NCBI RefSeq assembly: GCF_018138145.1
Contig: NZ_CP073104.1
Coordinates: 4,221,001-4,285,000 of the forward strand
Source of the DNA: Pseudomonas sp. SCA2728.1_7
Lineage (GTDB): Bacteria > Pseudomonadota > Gammaproteobacteria > Pseudomonadales > Pseudomonadaceae
DNA: 64,000 nucleotides
Reading direction: 5' to 3'
Positions 32,601 to 41,369 of this stretch are shown here, piece after piece (position 1 is the first letter of the stretch; the number at the start of each line of letters is the position of its first letter). The notes beneath the pieces are model-generated. The model worked only from the letters and a program-made list of their open reading frames with translations, did no database searches and had not been told where the DNA came from. A program made the position numbers and the translations under genes.

Positions 32601-34154
32601 ATGTCCGATTCGCCAACGATGTCCATGCCATTCAACCCCGCCGGTATCGAGCTTGATCGTCGCCAGGGTTTGAGTCGTCAGCTCTATCAGGCGTTGCGCC
32701 TGCGGGTATTGGATGGACGGCTGGCGAGCGGCACGCGGTTGCCGGCCAGTCGCGATCTGGCGGCGGCGTTGGGGATTTCCCGCAACAGCGTGGTGCGCGC
32801 CTACGATCAACTGTATGCCGAAGGCTTTATCGAAGGGCGGGTAGGCGATGGCACCTACGTCGCACAATTGATGCCGGTAGCGAGCCCTGCGAAAAAATTA
32901 TCCACAAAAGTATCCACAGGGTTTTCAACAGGCTTACCCACAGCCTTATCCACAAATTGGCTGGATTTACCTGTGATTCCATCCAGTAAAGTTATCCACA
33001 GTGATAGTTTTTCGCGCATCGAAAAGAACCATTTGGCCCGGCCACCGAGTGGTCCGCCACGAGCATTTCGGGTGGGTGTTCCGGCGTTTGATCTGTTCCC
33101 GTTCGAGGTGTGGGCCAAGCTGAACGCGGCTTTCTGGCGTAAACCGGATCTGGAGCAGCTGTGTTACGGCGATCCGTCCGGCGATGCGCGTCTGCGTGCA
33201 ATGATCGCTGCCTATTTGCGCAGTTCGCGCGGCATGCAGTGTTCACCTGAGCAAATTGTGATCACCAGCGGCGCGCAGCAAGGCATTAGCCTTTGTGCAC
33301 AGTTGCTGGTGGCGCCGGGCGACGCTGTGGCAATCGAAAATCCGGGCTACCGCGCGGCCGGTCATGCGTTCGCCGTGGCGGGTGCTCGTTTGCACGGTAT
33401 TGCCGTGGACGAAGAGGGCATGGATTGCTCGGCGTTGTCGGCCACCGAGAATTGTCGGGTGGCGTATGTGACACCCTCTCATCAGTACCCGACTGGCGTG
33501 GTGATGAGCCTGGCGCGACGTCTCGAACTGCTCGCCTGGGCCGAGCGTAGCCAAGGCTGGATCGTCGAGGACGATTACGATGGCGAATACCGCTACACCG
33601 GTGCGCCGCTGGCGCCTTTGGCGGCCCTCGATCGACAGGGGCGAGTGCTGTATGTCGGCACCTTCGGAAAAGTCGCGTTTCCGGCATTGCGCCTTGGTTA
33701 TCTGGTGCTGCCACCGGCGCTGGTCGATGCATTCTCGCAACGCCGGGCCGTCGATGTCCGCCATTCCGAGGTCAGTACTCAAGCGGTAATGGCCGAATTC
33801 ATGGCCGCCGGGCATTTTCAGCGACATATCCGACGCATGCGCCGCGCCGCCCTGAGCCGTCGCAATACCTTGCTCGACGGCTGGCCGAGCGCCATTGCCG
33901 GCGTGGGCGACTTACCCGCTGTCTCGGCCGGACTGCACTTGACCGTGGCGGTCGACAGCATCGAGCGCGAGCAGCAACTCATTGAGCAAGCCGCCCGCGT
34001 CGACGTGGAGATCAACGGCTTGAGCAGCTACTGGCTGCCCGATTCCACGACGCTTCTGGACCAGCGTGCCGGGCTGGTACTGGGTTTTGCTGCAGTCCCT
34101 GAACCGGCAATCAAAGCGGCGCTGACTCGGTTGCGACAGGTGTGGCAGGTGTGA
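32601..34154 (+). CDS. MocR/PdxR-family PLP-dependent transcriptional regulator
   Basis: A 517-residue MocR fusion of a GntR winged helix (about 15-90; LASGTRLPASRDLAAALG, ISRNSVVRAYDQLYAEGF) and a fold-type-I aminotransferase domain (about 150-515). In the latter, SGAQQGISL, VEDDYDGEYRY and, in the PLP-Lys position, VGTFGKVAFPALRLGY are recognised. The linker between them (about 95-150) is unusually rich in Ser and Thr: LSTK VSTG FSTG LPTA LSTN, encoded by the DnaA-box-like array at 32898-32954. Such regulators often use PLP with an amino acid or amine as effector. The last 44 bp overlap the 3' end of the toxin gene on the other strand. It probably controls the divergent paiB-GNAT-GNAT operon. 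Confidence 0.92.
   Translation: MSDSPTMSMPFNPAGIELDRRQGLSRQLYQALRLRVLDGRLASGTRLPASRDLAAALGISRNSVVRAYDQLYAEGFIEGRVGDGTYVAQLMPVASPAKKLSTKVSTGFSTGLPTALSTNWLDLPVIPSSKVIHSDSFSRIEKNHLARPPSGPPRAFRVGVPAFDLFPFEVWAKLNAAFWRKPDLEQLCYGDPSGDARLRAMIAAYLRSSRGMQCSPEQIVITSGAQQGISLCAQLLVAPGDAVAIENPGYRAAGHAFAVAGARLHGIAVDEEGMDCSALSATENCRVAYVTPSHQYPTGVVMSLARRLELLAWAERSQGWIVEDDYDGEYRYTGAPLAPLAALDRQGRVLYVGTFGKVAFPALRLGYLVLPPALVDAFSQRRAVDVRHSEVSTQAVMAEFMAAGHFQRHIRRMRRAALSRRNTLLDGWPSAIAGVGDLPAVSAGLHLTVAVDSIEREQQLIEQAARVDVEINGLSSYWLPDSTTLLDQRAGLVLGFAAVPEPAIKAALTRLRQVWQV
32898..33000 (+). repeat. DnaA-box-like tandem array inside the MocR gene
   Basis: Five 9-mers at an exact 12-bp period: 32898 TTATCCACA (perfect), 32910 GTATCCACA (8/9), 32922 TTTTCAACA (7/9), 32934 TTACCCACA (8/9), 32946 TTATCCACA (perfect). 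A sixth, perfect TTATCCACA is at 32992, in another reading frame. The first five are in frame, four codons each. The surroundings are AT-rich compared with the gene. Three of the five use TTA for Leu, a rare codon in a high-GC pseudomonad, which suggests selection on DNA. Whether DnaA binds is unknown. Confidence 0.75.
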
Positions 34155-37100
34155 GAAACAGCGCTCGCGCAGACTTGTCGGAAATACCGCTGCGATGGAC
34201 TTCGATCAGCGCCTGATTACTCAGAAAACGCGGCTCATAGGCCCCCCTCATATGCCGTTGCGCCACGGTTTTCATGTGGCCAATGGGGAACGGGGCGACG
34301 GGCGCTTGTGCGCTGCTGTAATGGAAATGGGCGTAACACAACGCCTTGTGGGTGTGGGCGTCGCGAATTTCATATTCGTCGAGAAAATCCCTGGCCTGAC
34401 CTTTGAGCCGATGCCGAGTCACGGTTTGTGAAATTGTCACTTCCCCCTTGTCCTTCAACCACTGAATCCCGGCGGCGGTCGGCAGTTGTTGCTTGACCAT
34501 CCTGATACGGGTGCTGGTGCCTTTTTCTTCAAGGGTTCGAGCGGCCGCGTCAAGCCTGTGGCCGAGCGCTTCGGTCGGCTTTTTCAGGTCAGCAGTCAGA
34601 TTGCTGCCGGTCAGTGCTTCGTCGATTGCCGCGTTGGCTTCTCGCAAAGCGGCGGCATGGTTGTGGTATTGCTCCTCGATTTCGACAGGAATCCGTGGTC
34701 CTCGTTTGAGTTGGGCTTCGATACGTCGATGGAACGCGGCCAGACCGTCGAGCAGGGCCTGGCCTTCAAGGGTGCTGTTGTTGAGATCAGGGCTGATCTT
34801 GGGCGGCTTCGTTGTGGCTTTGCGCTGCTCGACCCAGACACCGGGTGATTCTTGCTCAAACGTGGCGATGACGCCCGTCAGCGGGGTGCGCACTTCCACT
34901 TGATCGGTGTCCTGGCCTTCGAGACTTTGTTTGCGCTCGCCGACCAGCGTGCGCCTGGATTTGGTTTTGAAGATCTGGCGTGCCGAGGTTTGCCTGGAGG
35001 GACCCGCTGCCGGTTCCAGCAAGTGTCTGTAGCGCAGCAAGTCGGCCAGTTTTACATCTGTGCGAGCCTTGAACGCGTTGACCCGACTGCGCACATGCAG
35101 CAGTCGTTCGGTGTTGATCTGATCGGGGTAGTCGATCAGCAGATCGCCAAAGCGTTGATCGATCGAGGTAAATTGTTCGGCAACATTGCTCAAGGCATCC
35201 CTGCGTTCACGCAGGTTGTCGAGGCTTTCATCGACGGTCAGATTCAACGCGCTCTGGATGTTCAACGCAGCGTCTTCGATGAGCGTGGACAAGGCCTGAT
35301 GGGCGTTGGCGCTCGTGGTCGAGTCACCGGCCTTGATGCAGATCTCCTGGCCGAGACTGATCTGTAACAGTTTGAGGTCATTCAGATCATATTTGGGCAG
35401 CACCTCGCGATAGGTGTGAAGCACCTTGACCGCATCACTTCCCAGCAGCAGCAGCTCGTCAAAGCGGGTCCGCGCCGACTCTATTTTTTCAATGATGGCC
35501 TGGGTCTGATCGGTCATTGTTTCGAACGTCTGAACAAACGCCTGTACGGCGAAACGGCTTTCATCGGCAAGCATTGTCTGCATCGTCTTCAGGCTCGCCT
35601 GGAACTCCGTGGCATGCAGTTGGAGCCATTCCTGCCCGAGAAACAACTGCATTTCCAGGCGCTCAATCATGGCTTCCCGGTAGTTGGGAATGGGTTGCTT
35701 GTTATTCAGCGCTTTGATCTGTTCGATGCTTGTACCGTATTCCTTGAGCTGTGAGTCGAGGGTCTCCAGATACCGCTGACGCGCTTGCGCACGGTCTTGC
35801 GTTGGCGCGTTGGTGAACGCCTCGTGGTCGGCGTCACGCTGAGTGCCTTTGTCTTTCATCGTCTTGTCGAAAGCCTTGATGGTGATGCTCAGCTGTTTCG
35901 CGGTTTTTTTACTGAAGTCCTGAGATTTCTCAAGCGCTGCATCGAGTCCGCCGCCGCGCAAACGCAAGCGCAGATCGACCACCCATTGACCGTTGGCGGT
36001 ACGGCTCAGCAAGGGGCCGAGACGCCGCGTGGGTTGGCGTGAGTCGATGATCTGAACATCCACGTGTTCATTGAGCGTGACTTCGAACCAGCGTTTGCCG
36101 ACGGGTGCGAACCATTGTTTCTGGCGAGCATGCAGGTGTCTGTGCGTGCCCTCGCTGGCGGCATCGCCGATGCCCCTGGGTTTGGCAATCTGAAAACTGT
36201 CGAGCAACGTGGTCAGCGCGACGGGCGATCGCTTCAGTGCGGCAAAAGGGTTGATCGATATTTCATGAGCGCCGGGCAGTTCGCTGCCGGAGATATCCGG
36301 CAGCCGTAATGCTTTGCTGATGACGGGGGGAGTGGTGATGGCCTTGGTGGGCTCCTCCAGAGTGACCGATTGGTTTTGCGGCTTGTCACCGACCGCTGCG
36401 CGATGGGCGAGCACCATGCCCAATGCCAGAAGAATGTCGGTGATAGCTGTCCAGGCGATCTTGCCGGATTGCTCATTGGCGCCGTCGCTGATCTCTTGCA
36501 GGTCGTCCATGATCTGCCAGATCCACGCCGCTGTGCCGACGCTGTCCCCGAGGAACGGCAATGCCGCGTTGAACAGCATCCAGCCGCCGTGTTTCAGCGT
36601 GGCCCAGCGCGCTTCTGCATCGGAGACCGACTGGCGATCGGCCTGGGTCATCAGCGCCTGGACGTTGCTGTTGTGCAGCGTCGCCAGCACATCGTATTCA
36701 ATCGTCGCAGTCGCCAGGGTAACGGGGCCGGACATGTCGAGGGCGGTAAAGGGGTTCACCAGCGATTGCGGGATCGTCCAGACCGAAGGCAGTCGGGCGG
36801 TGAAGACGAACTGGCTGTAGCTGAAGCGCACATCGTCCGGCAACCAGGCCAGTACCGACTCGCGCAGATGTTGCGAATGCTGGATTTCGTACAGCAGGTT
36901 GGCGTGAGAGGGGAACTGCATCAGCGCCATTTCGAACAGCGGCCGGTAAAGCACGCAGGGGCCCTTGTCGACGTCGCGTGGGCCGATGACGAACATGTTG
37001 TTGACGGTGTCTGCTCGTGAAGTGCTGCGATGGGCGATGAACGCCAACGGACGAATGACGATTTCCTCGCGATCAACATGACGTTCATCGCCGCTGCCAG

Positions 37101-38709
37101 CCAGTGCGGCAGCCACATAGCGGTAGCCCTGATCAGTGATACCGGCCTTGCCTTGTATTTTGTGTTGCAACGCCAACAGTGGCAGTTCGATGGGCAACTG
37201 GCTGGTGTAGAGGCCTTGTAGCCTCAGCGCTTGCTCGCTGTCGTCGATCAACAGGTTTTGCAGGTGTGCGATGTAGGTCTGGCCGATATCAACGGTGCTC
37301 ACCAGTTGTTCCAGGTAGCTCGCGGTCATCCAGTCAGGCAACTCGCTGTCATCCTTGTAGCGTACGGTTTTATTGCCCTTTGGTCGTCCCGCGAGGTTCT
37401 GCAGGGCAAGTTCAATCAGCGACAGCGTTTGGGTCTGAGTGTTGCCCGGCAGTACGAACGTGCCCCAGACCACCAGGCTGGTGATGCTGATTTCGATGTC
37501 GTCGATCTTCACCTCGGTGGCGTTCGGATGATCCTTGAGCATCTGTTGTTTCAGTGCCGCACAGGTAAAGGCTTGCAGGCTGATGACTTCGCTCTGGAAT
37601 GATGTTCCCTTGTTCGTATGCTGGATCATGGTCAGATCCAGCAGATGCCGGCTGTAGCGGGTTTGATCGGCAGGCGCGGCACTGTCGAGCCAGGCGGGCA
37701 GCATCGGACGCAAGCGCTCGATATGAGGTTTGAGGCGTGGTGTCGGTTCTCGAGGGTCGCCGACAGTCCCGGCATGCGGGTAGAGCGGGTTGGCGTTCGA
37801 ATCCTGAAAGAAACTGATTTCACCGAGGGCTTCGGCCTCAAGCGCAATCAAGGTACACGCCTGATAGTCGAAGAAGTTACCCTGCGGTTCGAACAGTCGC
37901 CATTTCAGTCCGGCACCGGAGGCTCCTTTCCAATAGCGACGGGGCAAGGCTTTGCCGAGTTCATCCAGTGATTCGAAACTCTCGAAACCCTGAATCACCG
38001 AGTGCGTCATGATCCAGGTGCTTTTGCCGTCGGTACCGATCAGCACAGCCGTATCGAGGAGCGTCAGATGCTCTTGTTCGTCACCGTTGGTGCGGTCCAG
38101 ATCGATCAGGCAGGCGCGTACCTGGTAGTTGCCGTTTGGCAGGCGCTGGTGTTTGTCCGGGTGCCGGTAAACCGCCTCGACCATGGCGCGCTGGTTGGTA
38201 TTCCAGTCGGGATTGGCCTCGACGCTCCAGAGGTTGCGCAAGGCTTGCGACAATTGCTGCCAGCGCGGTTGTCCCGGGTAGGTGAATTCGTCCCAATACT
38301 CGACTTGCTGTTCCTTGTAGGCAATGAACAGCAAAGGTGCCAGTTCATTGAGCAGTTTACCGACGGCGCTGATTTTCACCGCCAACTGGATGGCGGCGGG
38401 CTGATCGGGTTGCAAGGTCAGGTAATGCTCGCCGTCGAGGTACGTCACGGCAGTGCCGGAGAAGCTCAGGCGCACCAGTGTGTCAGTCAGCGATTCAATC
38501 AAGTGGCGTCCGGGGACGACCTCATTATCCTGAATGACCCAGGTCGGTCTCACCACCATGGCCAGCCGTGGATCGATATCGATGTCCGGGTACAACGTCT
38601 TGAGTGCCGGTCGCAACGCTTTCGAGGCGACTTCTCGCAACGAGGGGCCGGTCACCAGTTGGGTCACGACATCGACGGCACTGGGTGAGGGGATTTCGGG
38701 CATGGGCAA
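34111..38709 (-). CDS. Dermonecrotic-toxin-domain (DUF6543) giant protein
   Basis: A 1532-residue protein of the DUF6543 'dermonecrotic toxin domain' family common in plant-associated pseudomonads. The N-terminal half holds the conserved blocks LREVASKALRPALKTLYPDI, DGEHYLTL, LEPQ-like FEPQGNFFDYQACTLIALEA and ESVLAWLPDDVRFSYSQFVF. Near residues 705-770 are two hydrophobic stretches (LFNAALPFLGDSVGTAAWIW, ITDILLALGMVLA), possible membrane-insertion helices. The C-terminal third is long and helical, probably coiled coil. No catalytic motif, signal peptide or Rhs repeat is visible. Start ATG 38709 or 38703. A single gene without an evident immunity partner. The 3' end overlaps the MocR gene by 44 bp. 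Confidence 0.85.
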   Translation of the reverse strand: MPMPEIPSPSAVDVVTQLVTGPSLREVASKALRPALKTLYPDIDIDPRLAMVVRPTWVIQDNEVVPGRHLIESLTDTLVRLSFSGTAVTYLDGEHYLTLQPDQPAAIQLAVKISAVGKLLNELAPLLFIAYKEQQVEYWDEFTYPGQPRWQQLSQALRNLWSVEANPDWNTNQRAMVEAVYRHPDKHQRLPNGNYQVRACLIDLDRTNGDEQEHLTLLDTAVLIGTDGKSTWIMTHSVIQGFESFESLDELGKALPRRYWKGASGAGLKWRLFEPQGNFFDYQACTLIALEAEALGEISFFQDSNANPLYPHAGTVGDPREPTPRLKPHIERLRPMLPAWLDSAAPADQTRYSRHLLDLTMIQHTNKGTSFQSEVISLQAFTCAALKQQMLKDHPNATEVKIDDIEISITSLVVWGTFVLPGNTQTQTLSLIELALQNLAGRPKGNKTVRYKDDSELPDWMTASYLEQLVSTVDIGQTYIAHLQNLLIDDSEQALRLQGLYTSQLPIELPLLALQHKIQGKAGITDQGYRYVAAALAGSGDERHVDREEIVIRPLAFIAHRSTSRADTVNNMFVIGPRDVDKGPCVLYRPLFEMALMQFPSHANLLYEIQHSQHLRESVLAWLPDDVRFSYSQFVFTARLPSVWTIPQSLVNPFTALDMSGPVTLATATIEYDVLATLHNSNVQALMTQADRQSVSDAEARWATLKHGGWMLFNAALPFLGDSVGTAAWIWQIMDDLQEISDGANEQSGKIAWTAITDILLALGMVLAHRAAVGDKPQNQSVTLEEPTKAITTPPVISKALRLPDISGSELPGAHEISINPFAALKRSPVALTTLLDSFQIAKPRGIGDAASEGTHRHLHARQKQWFAPVGKRWFEVTLNEHVDVQIIDSRQPTRRLGPLLSRTANGQWVVDLRLRLRGGGLDAALEKSQDFSKKTAKQLSITIKAFDKTMKDKGTQRDADHEAFTNAPTQDRAQARQRYLETLDSQLKEYGTSIEQIKALNNKQPIPNYREAMIERLEMQLFLGQEWLQLHATEFQASLKTMQTMLADESRFAVQAFVQTFETMTDQTQAIIEKIESARTRFDELLLLGSDAVKVLHTYREVLPKYDLNDLKLLQISLGQEICIKAGDSTTSANAHQALSTLIEDAALNIQSALNLTVDESLDNLRERRDALSNVAEQFTSIDQRFGDLLIDYPDQINTERLLHVRSRVNAFKARTDVKLADLLRYRHLLEPAAGPSRQTSARQIFKTKSRRTLVGERKQSLEGQDTDQVEVRTPLTGVIATFEQESPGVWVEQRKATTKPPKISPDLNNSTLEGQALLDGLAAFHRRIEAQLKRGPRIPVEIEEQYHNHAAALREANAAIDEALTGSNLTADLKKPTEALGHRLDAAARTLEEKGTSTRIRMVKQQLPTAAGIQWLKDKGEVTISQTVTRHRLKGQARDFLDEYEIRDAHTHKALCYAHFHYSSAQAPVAPFPIGHMKTVAQRHMRGAYEPRFLSNQALIEVHRSGISDKSARALFLTPATPVATESAPL

Positions 38710-38803
38710 CTCCTGCTCTGATAGACGCGCGCGGAAAGGGCGGCGGTTTCAGGCAAGGTAGAGGCGGCCGGCAGGGCCCGTGCGGTAGATAAATATTGCA
38801 GGC

Positions 38804-38828
38804 AAAAAAAGACCCGCCTGAGCGGGTC
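38804..38828 (-). terminator. Rho-independent terminator of the deacetylase gene
   Basis: Stem GACCCGC CTGA GCGGGTC; on the minus strand a T7 run follows. It lies 29 bp beyond the stop of the deacetylase gene. Confidence 0.85.
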
Positions 38829-38856
38829 GGGTTTTGTTGATCCGGATTGAGTTGGT

Positions 38857-39882
38857 TTATTGCTCGAACCCTTCGAGCACGTTCACCGCATTGATGCCGA
38901 TTTCTTCCACGGCGTAGCCACCTTCCATGACGAACAGCGTCGGTTTGCCGAGGGCGGCAATACGCTTGCCCATCGCCAGATAATCCGGACTGTCGAGTTT
39001 GAACTGCGAGATCGGATCGTCCTTGAACGTGTCGACGCCGAGCGACACGACAATCACGTCGGCGCCGTAGCGATCGATCTCGTCGCAGGCCTGATCCAGT
39101 GCTGCACTCCACACGTCCCAACCGGAACCGGCGGGCAGCGGATAATTGAAGTTGAAACCTTCACCGGCGCCTTCGCCACGCTCGTCGTCGTAGCCGAGAA
39201 AGAACGGGAACTCCGCTTCCGGATGACCGTGGATCGAGGTGAACAGCACGTCGCTGCGCTCGTAGAAAATCGACTGGGTGCCATTGCCGTGGTGATAGTC
39301 GACGTCAAGGATCGCGACCTTCTTGTGGCCCTGATCGAGGAACGCCTGGGCGGCGATGGCGGCATTGTTGAGGTAGCAATAACCGCCCATCAAATCGCTG
39401 GCGGCGTGGTGTCCCGGCGGACGGCACAGGGCGAAGGCACTGCGCGCGCCACGCTGGATGTGCGCTTGTGCGGTCAGGGCAACTTGCGCCGCGCTGTAGG
39501 CCGCTTGCCAGGTGCCGGCGGTGATCGGTGCACCGCCGTCGAAGCTGTAATAGCCGAGCTGGCCGTGCAGGCTGGTCGGTTTGATTGCCCGCAGGGTGCG
39601 CGCCGGCCAAGTGTATGGCAGCAAGTCGCCGTCGGTGTTGAATTCAGTCCAGCGCGCCCACGCGCCTTTGAAAAAGTCGAGATAGTCTTGGCTGTGGATA
39701 CGGGCGATCGGCTGCAGACCGAAATCCTTCGGTGCCTCGACCGGGCCGAGGTTCTGGTTTTTCACGCGTTGCAGCACATGGTCGGCGCGCGACGGCATCT
39801 CGAAGCACGGTTTGAGCTGGCCATCGATGAGTTCGCAGCGGCCATGGTGCAGGTGGTGATCGTCCGAGTAGATCGTCAGCAT
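38857..39882 (-). CDS. Histone deacetylase family protein (acetylpolyamine amidohydrolase)
   Basis: A 341-residue class II-like deacetylase. The catalytic RPPGHHA (His-His), DVDYHHGNGTQ (zinc ligands Asp and His) and SLGVDTFKDDP (zinc Asp) are all present, as are the MGGYCYLNNAAIAA loop and the active-site GGYAVEEIG. Bacterial relatives such as the Aph proteins of P. aeruginosa remove acetyl groups from N-acetylated polyamines. Zinc-dependent hydrolysis is well supported; polyamine specificity is inferred from the family. Downstream of the AraC gene but separated by 243 bp with a decayed REP. Confidence 0.9.
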   Translation of the reverse strand: MLTIYSDDHHLHHGRCELIDGQLKPCFEMPSRADHVLQRVKNQNLGPVEAPKDFGLQPIARIHSQDYLDFFKGAWARWTEFNTDGDLLPYTWPARTLRAIKPTSLHGQLGYYSFDGGAPITAGTWQAAYSAAQVALTAQAHIQRGARSAFALCRPPGHHAASDLMGGYCYLNNAAIAAQAFLDQGHKKVAILDVDYHHGNGTQSIFYERSDVLFTSIHGHPEAEFPFFLGYDDERGEGAGEGFNFNYPLPAGSGWDVWSAALDQACDEIDRYGADVIVVSLGVDTFKDDPISQFKLDSPDYLAMGKRIAALGKPTLFVMEGGYAVEEIGINAVNVLEGFEQ

Positions 39883-40041
39883 TTGTTGTTCTCCGCAGGG
39901 CTGATTCGGTTGCTCTCAGTGTTGCGGGACAAGACGAATCGGAAAACGGCAGGAAAGGCCAAAAGGGGATGGATGTGGCCAAAAATACTGACCGCAATTC
40001 GCCCCTTATCGAGTGTTCGGGGAATAAACCGACAAATCTCC

Positions 40042-40121
40042 TGTGGCAGCGAGCCTGCTCGCGAAGAGGGCGTGTCAGGCACCATGGATGTGATTGATCT
40101 GGCGCTTTCGCGAGCAGGTCA
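40042..40121. repeat. Decayed REP doublet, family A
   Basis: Left arm TGTGGCAGCGAGCCTGCTCG CGAAG has one change; right arm is cut off after TTTCGCGAGCAGG, lacking the outer CTCGCTCCCACA. The broken arm runs into the AraC gene's 3' end (stop at 40126). Confidence 0.75.
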
Positions 40122-40125
40122 GCAG

Positions 40126-41121
40126 TCAATGTGGGCGGAACTGACTCGGCGCCACGCCGCTCCAGCGTACAAACGCATGGCGGAAGCTGGCAGTTTCACT
40201 GAAGCCAAGAGTTTCGGCAATGCGATAGATCGGCAATTGATCCTCACACAACATCTGCTTGGCTCGCTCGAAGCGCAGTTCGTCGAGCAGTTCCTGATAG
40301 CTGCTGCCCATGTCCTTGAGATGGCGGCGCAGGGTGCGCGGCGAGCACTTCATCTGTTGTGCCAAACCCTCCAGCCCTGGCGCGGCGTTCAATTGCGCGC
40401 TGAGCAGCTGCCGAATCCGCCCCAGCCACGCCTGACGCCCGGTGAACTCAAGGTTCTGCTTGCGGCATCGCTCGGCCATGGCTTGATGGGTGATGGCATC
40501 GGCCAGCGGCAGCGGTTGATCGAGCCAGTGACGGTCGAAGGCGAAGGCGTTGTCCTTCGCAGCGAAGTGCAACGGGCTGTCGAAGTGCTCGGCATAGCTG
40601 TCGCGATAGTCCGGCGCGGCGTGTTCGAAGCGCGTGGCGAGCAAGGGCAGTGGATGCCCGAGCAGGTCATCGCAAATGACCTTCAGCGACACCAGGCAGA
40701 ACTCGGCATTGAACACCGCCATCGCCGGGCTCTCGCGATAATCGGCAGCGACGAACCAGACGCGCTCGCCATCGTCTTCCAGGCTCAGTTCGAAAAGTGT
40801 TCCCAACAGCGCCGGATACCGGATCGCCAGGCGTAGAGCGTCACCGAAGGTGGCACAGGTGAGCAGTGCGTACCCGAGGATGCCGTAGCAAGAAACATGC
40901 ATGCGCCGGCCCAGCTCCAAACCAATGTCATGCTTGAGCGCTACCGCGTTGGCGCAGACCTGCATCTCCTGATTGGTGGTGATGCGCGTGTCGGCCCGGC
41001 TGAGATCCGCCGCACTGATGCCGCTTCCAGCCAGCAGCGCCTCGCTCGACAGGCCTTCGGCTTTGAAGGTGTTGAGGATCAGCGAGACGGCGTTGAGGGT
41101 GGTGAGGTGGGAGTGGAGCAT
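40126..41121 (-). CDS. AraC-family transcriptional regulator
   Basis: A 331-residue regulator with an Arabinose_bd-type N-terminal domain (about 15-200, GRRMHVSCYGILGYALLTCA) and a C-terminal AraC DNA-binding domain (about 230-331, with MKCSPRTLRRHLKDMGSSYQ, AKQMLCEDQLPIYRIAETLG and FSETASFRHAFVRWSGVAPSQ). This layout is that of OruR/ArgR-like regulators of amino acid or amine catabolism. The start at 41121 (MLHSHLTT) follows GGAAG; the open frame extends 26 codons upstream into the palindromic repeat. Target genes cannot be inferred with confidence; the adjacent deacetylase is a candidate. Confidence 0.87.
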   Translation of the reverse strand: MLHSHLTTLNAVSLILNTFKAEGLSSEALLAGSGISAADLSRADTRITTNQEMQVCANAVALKHDIGLELGRRMHVSCYGILGYALLTCATFGDALRLAIRYPALLGTLFELSLEDDGERVWFVAADYRESPAMAVFNAEFCLVSLKVICDDLLGHPLPLLATRFEHAAPDYRDSYAEHFDSPLHFAAKDNAFAFDRHWLDQPLPLADAITHQAMAERCRKQNLEFTGRQAWLGRIRQLLSAQLNAAPGLEGLAQQMKCSPRTLRRHLKDMGSSYQELLDELRFERAKQMLCEDQLPIYRIAETLGFSETASFRHAFVRWSGVAPSQFRPH

Positions 41122-41176
41122 GGGATCTTCCAGCCTTGAGGTGGCTGGAATACAGCAAGTTGCATGCCGCAGCAGC

Positions 41177-41352
41177 CCCTCACCCCAGCCCTCTCCCAAA
41201 GGGAGAGGGGGCCGATTGGGGGAGATTGGCCAGATCCGCCGACCTGAAAAAACGCTGCCGAATCCATAATCGACTGTTTTTTTCAGGTCGGCGTAAAGCG
41301 CGAGACACTAAGGTCAGTCCCCTCTCCCTCCGGGAGAGGGCTAGGGTGAGGG
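41177..41352. repeat. Nested palindromic element, family D (MITE-like)
   Basis: Ends are 35-bp inverted repeats starting CCCTCACCCCAGCCCTCTCC and ending GGCTAGGGTGAGGG; inside lie a second pair of perfect inverted arms, GCCGACCTGAAAAAA / TTTTTTCAGGTCGGC. The 176-bp element has no coding capacity and fills the space between ansA and the AraC gene. Confidence 0.75.
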
Positions 41353-41369
41353 CCGATCCAGAGCCATAC

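Noticed and set aside
32898..33000. Chromosomal origin (oriC)
   Set aside because: No dnaA, dnaN, rpmH or gidA nearby, no clear AT-rich unwinding region, and the boxes lie inside a coding gene.
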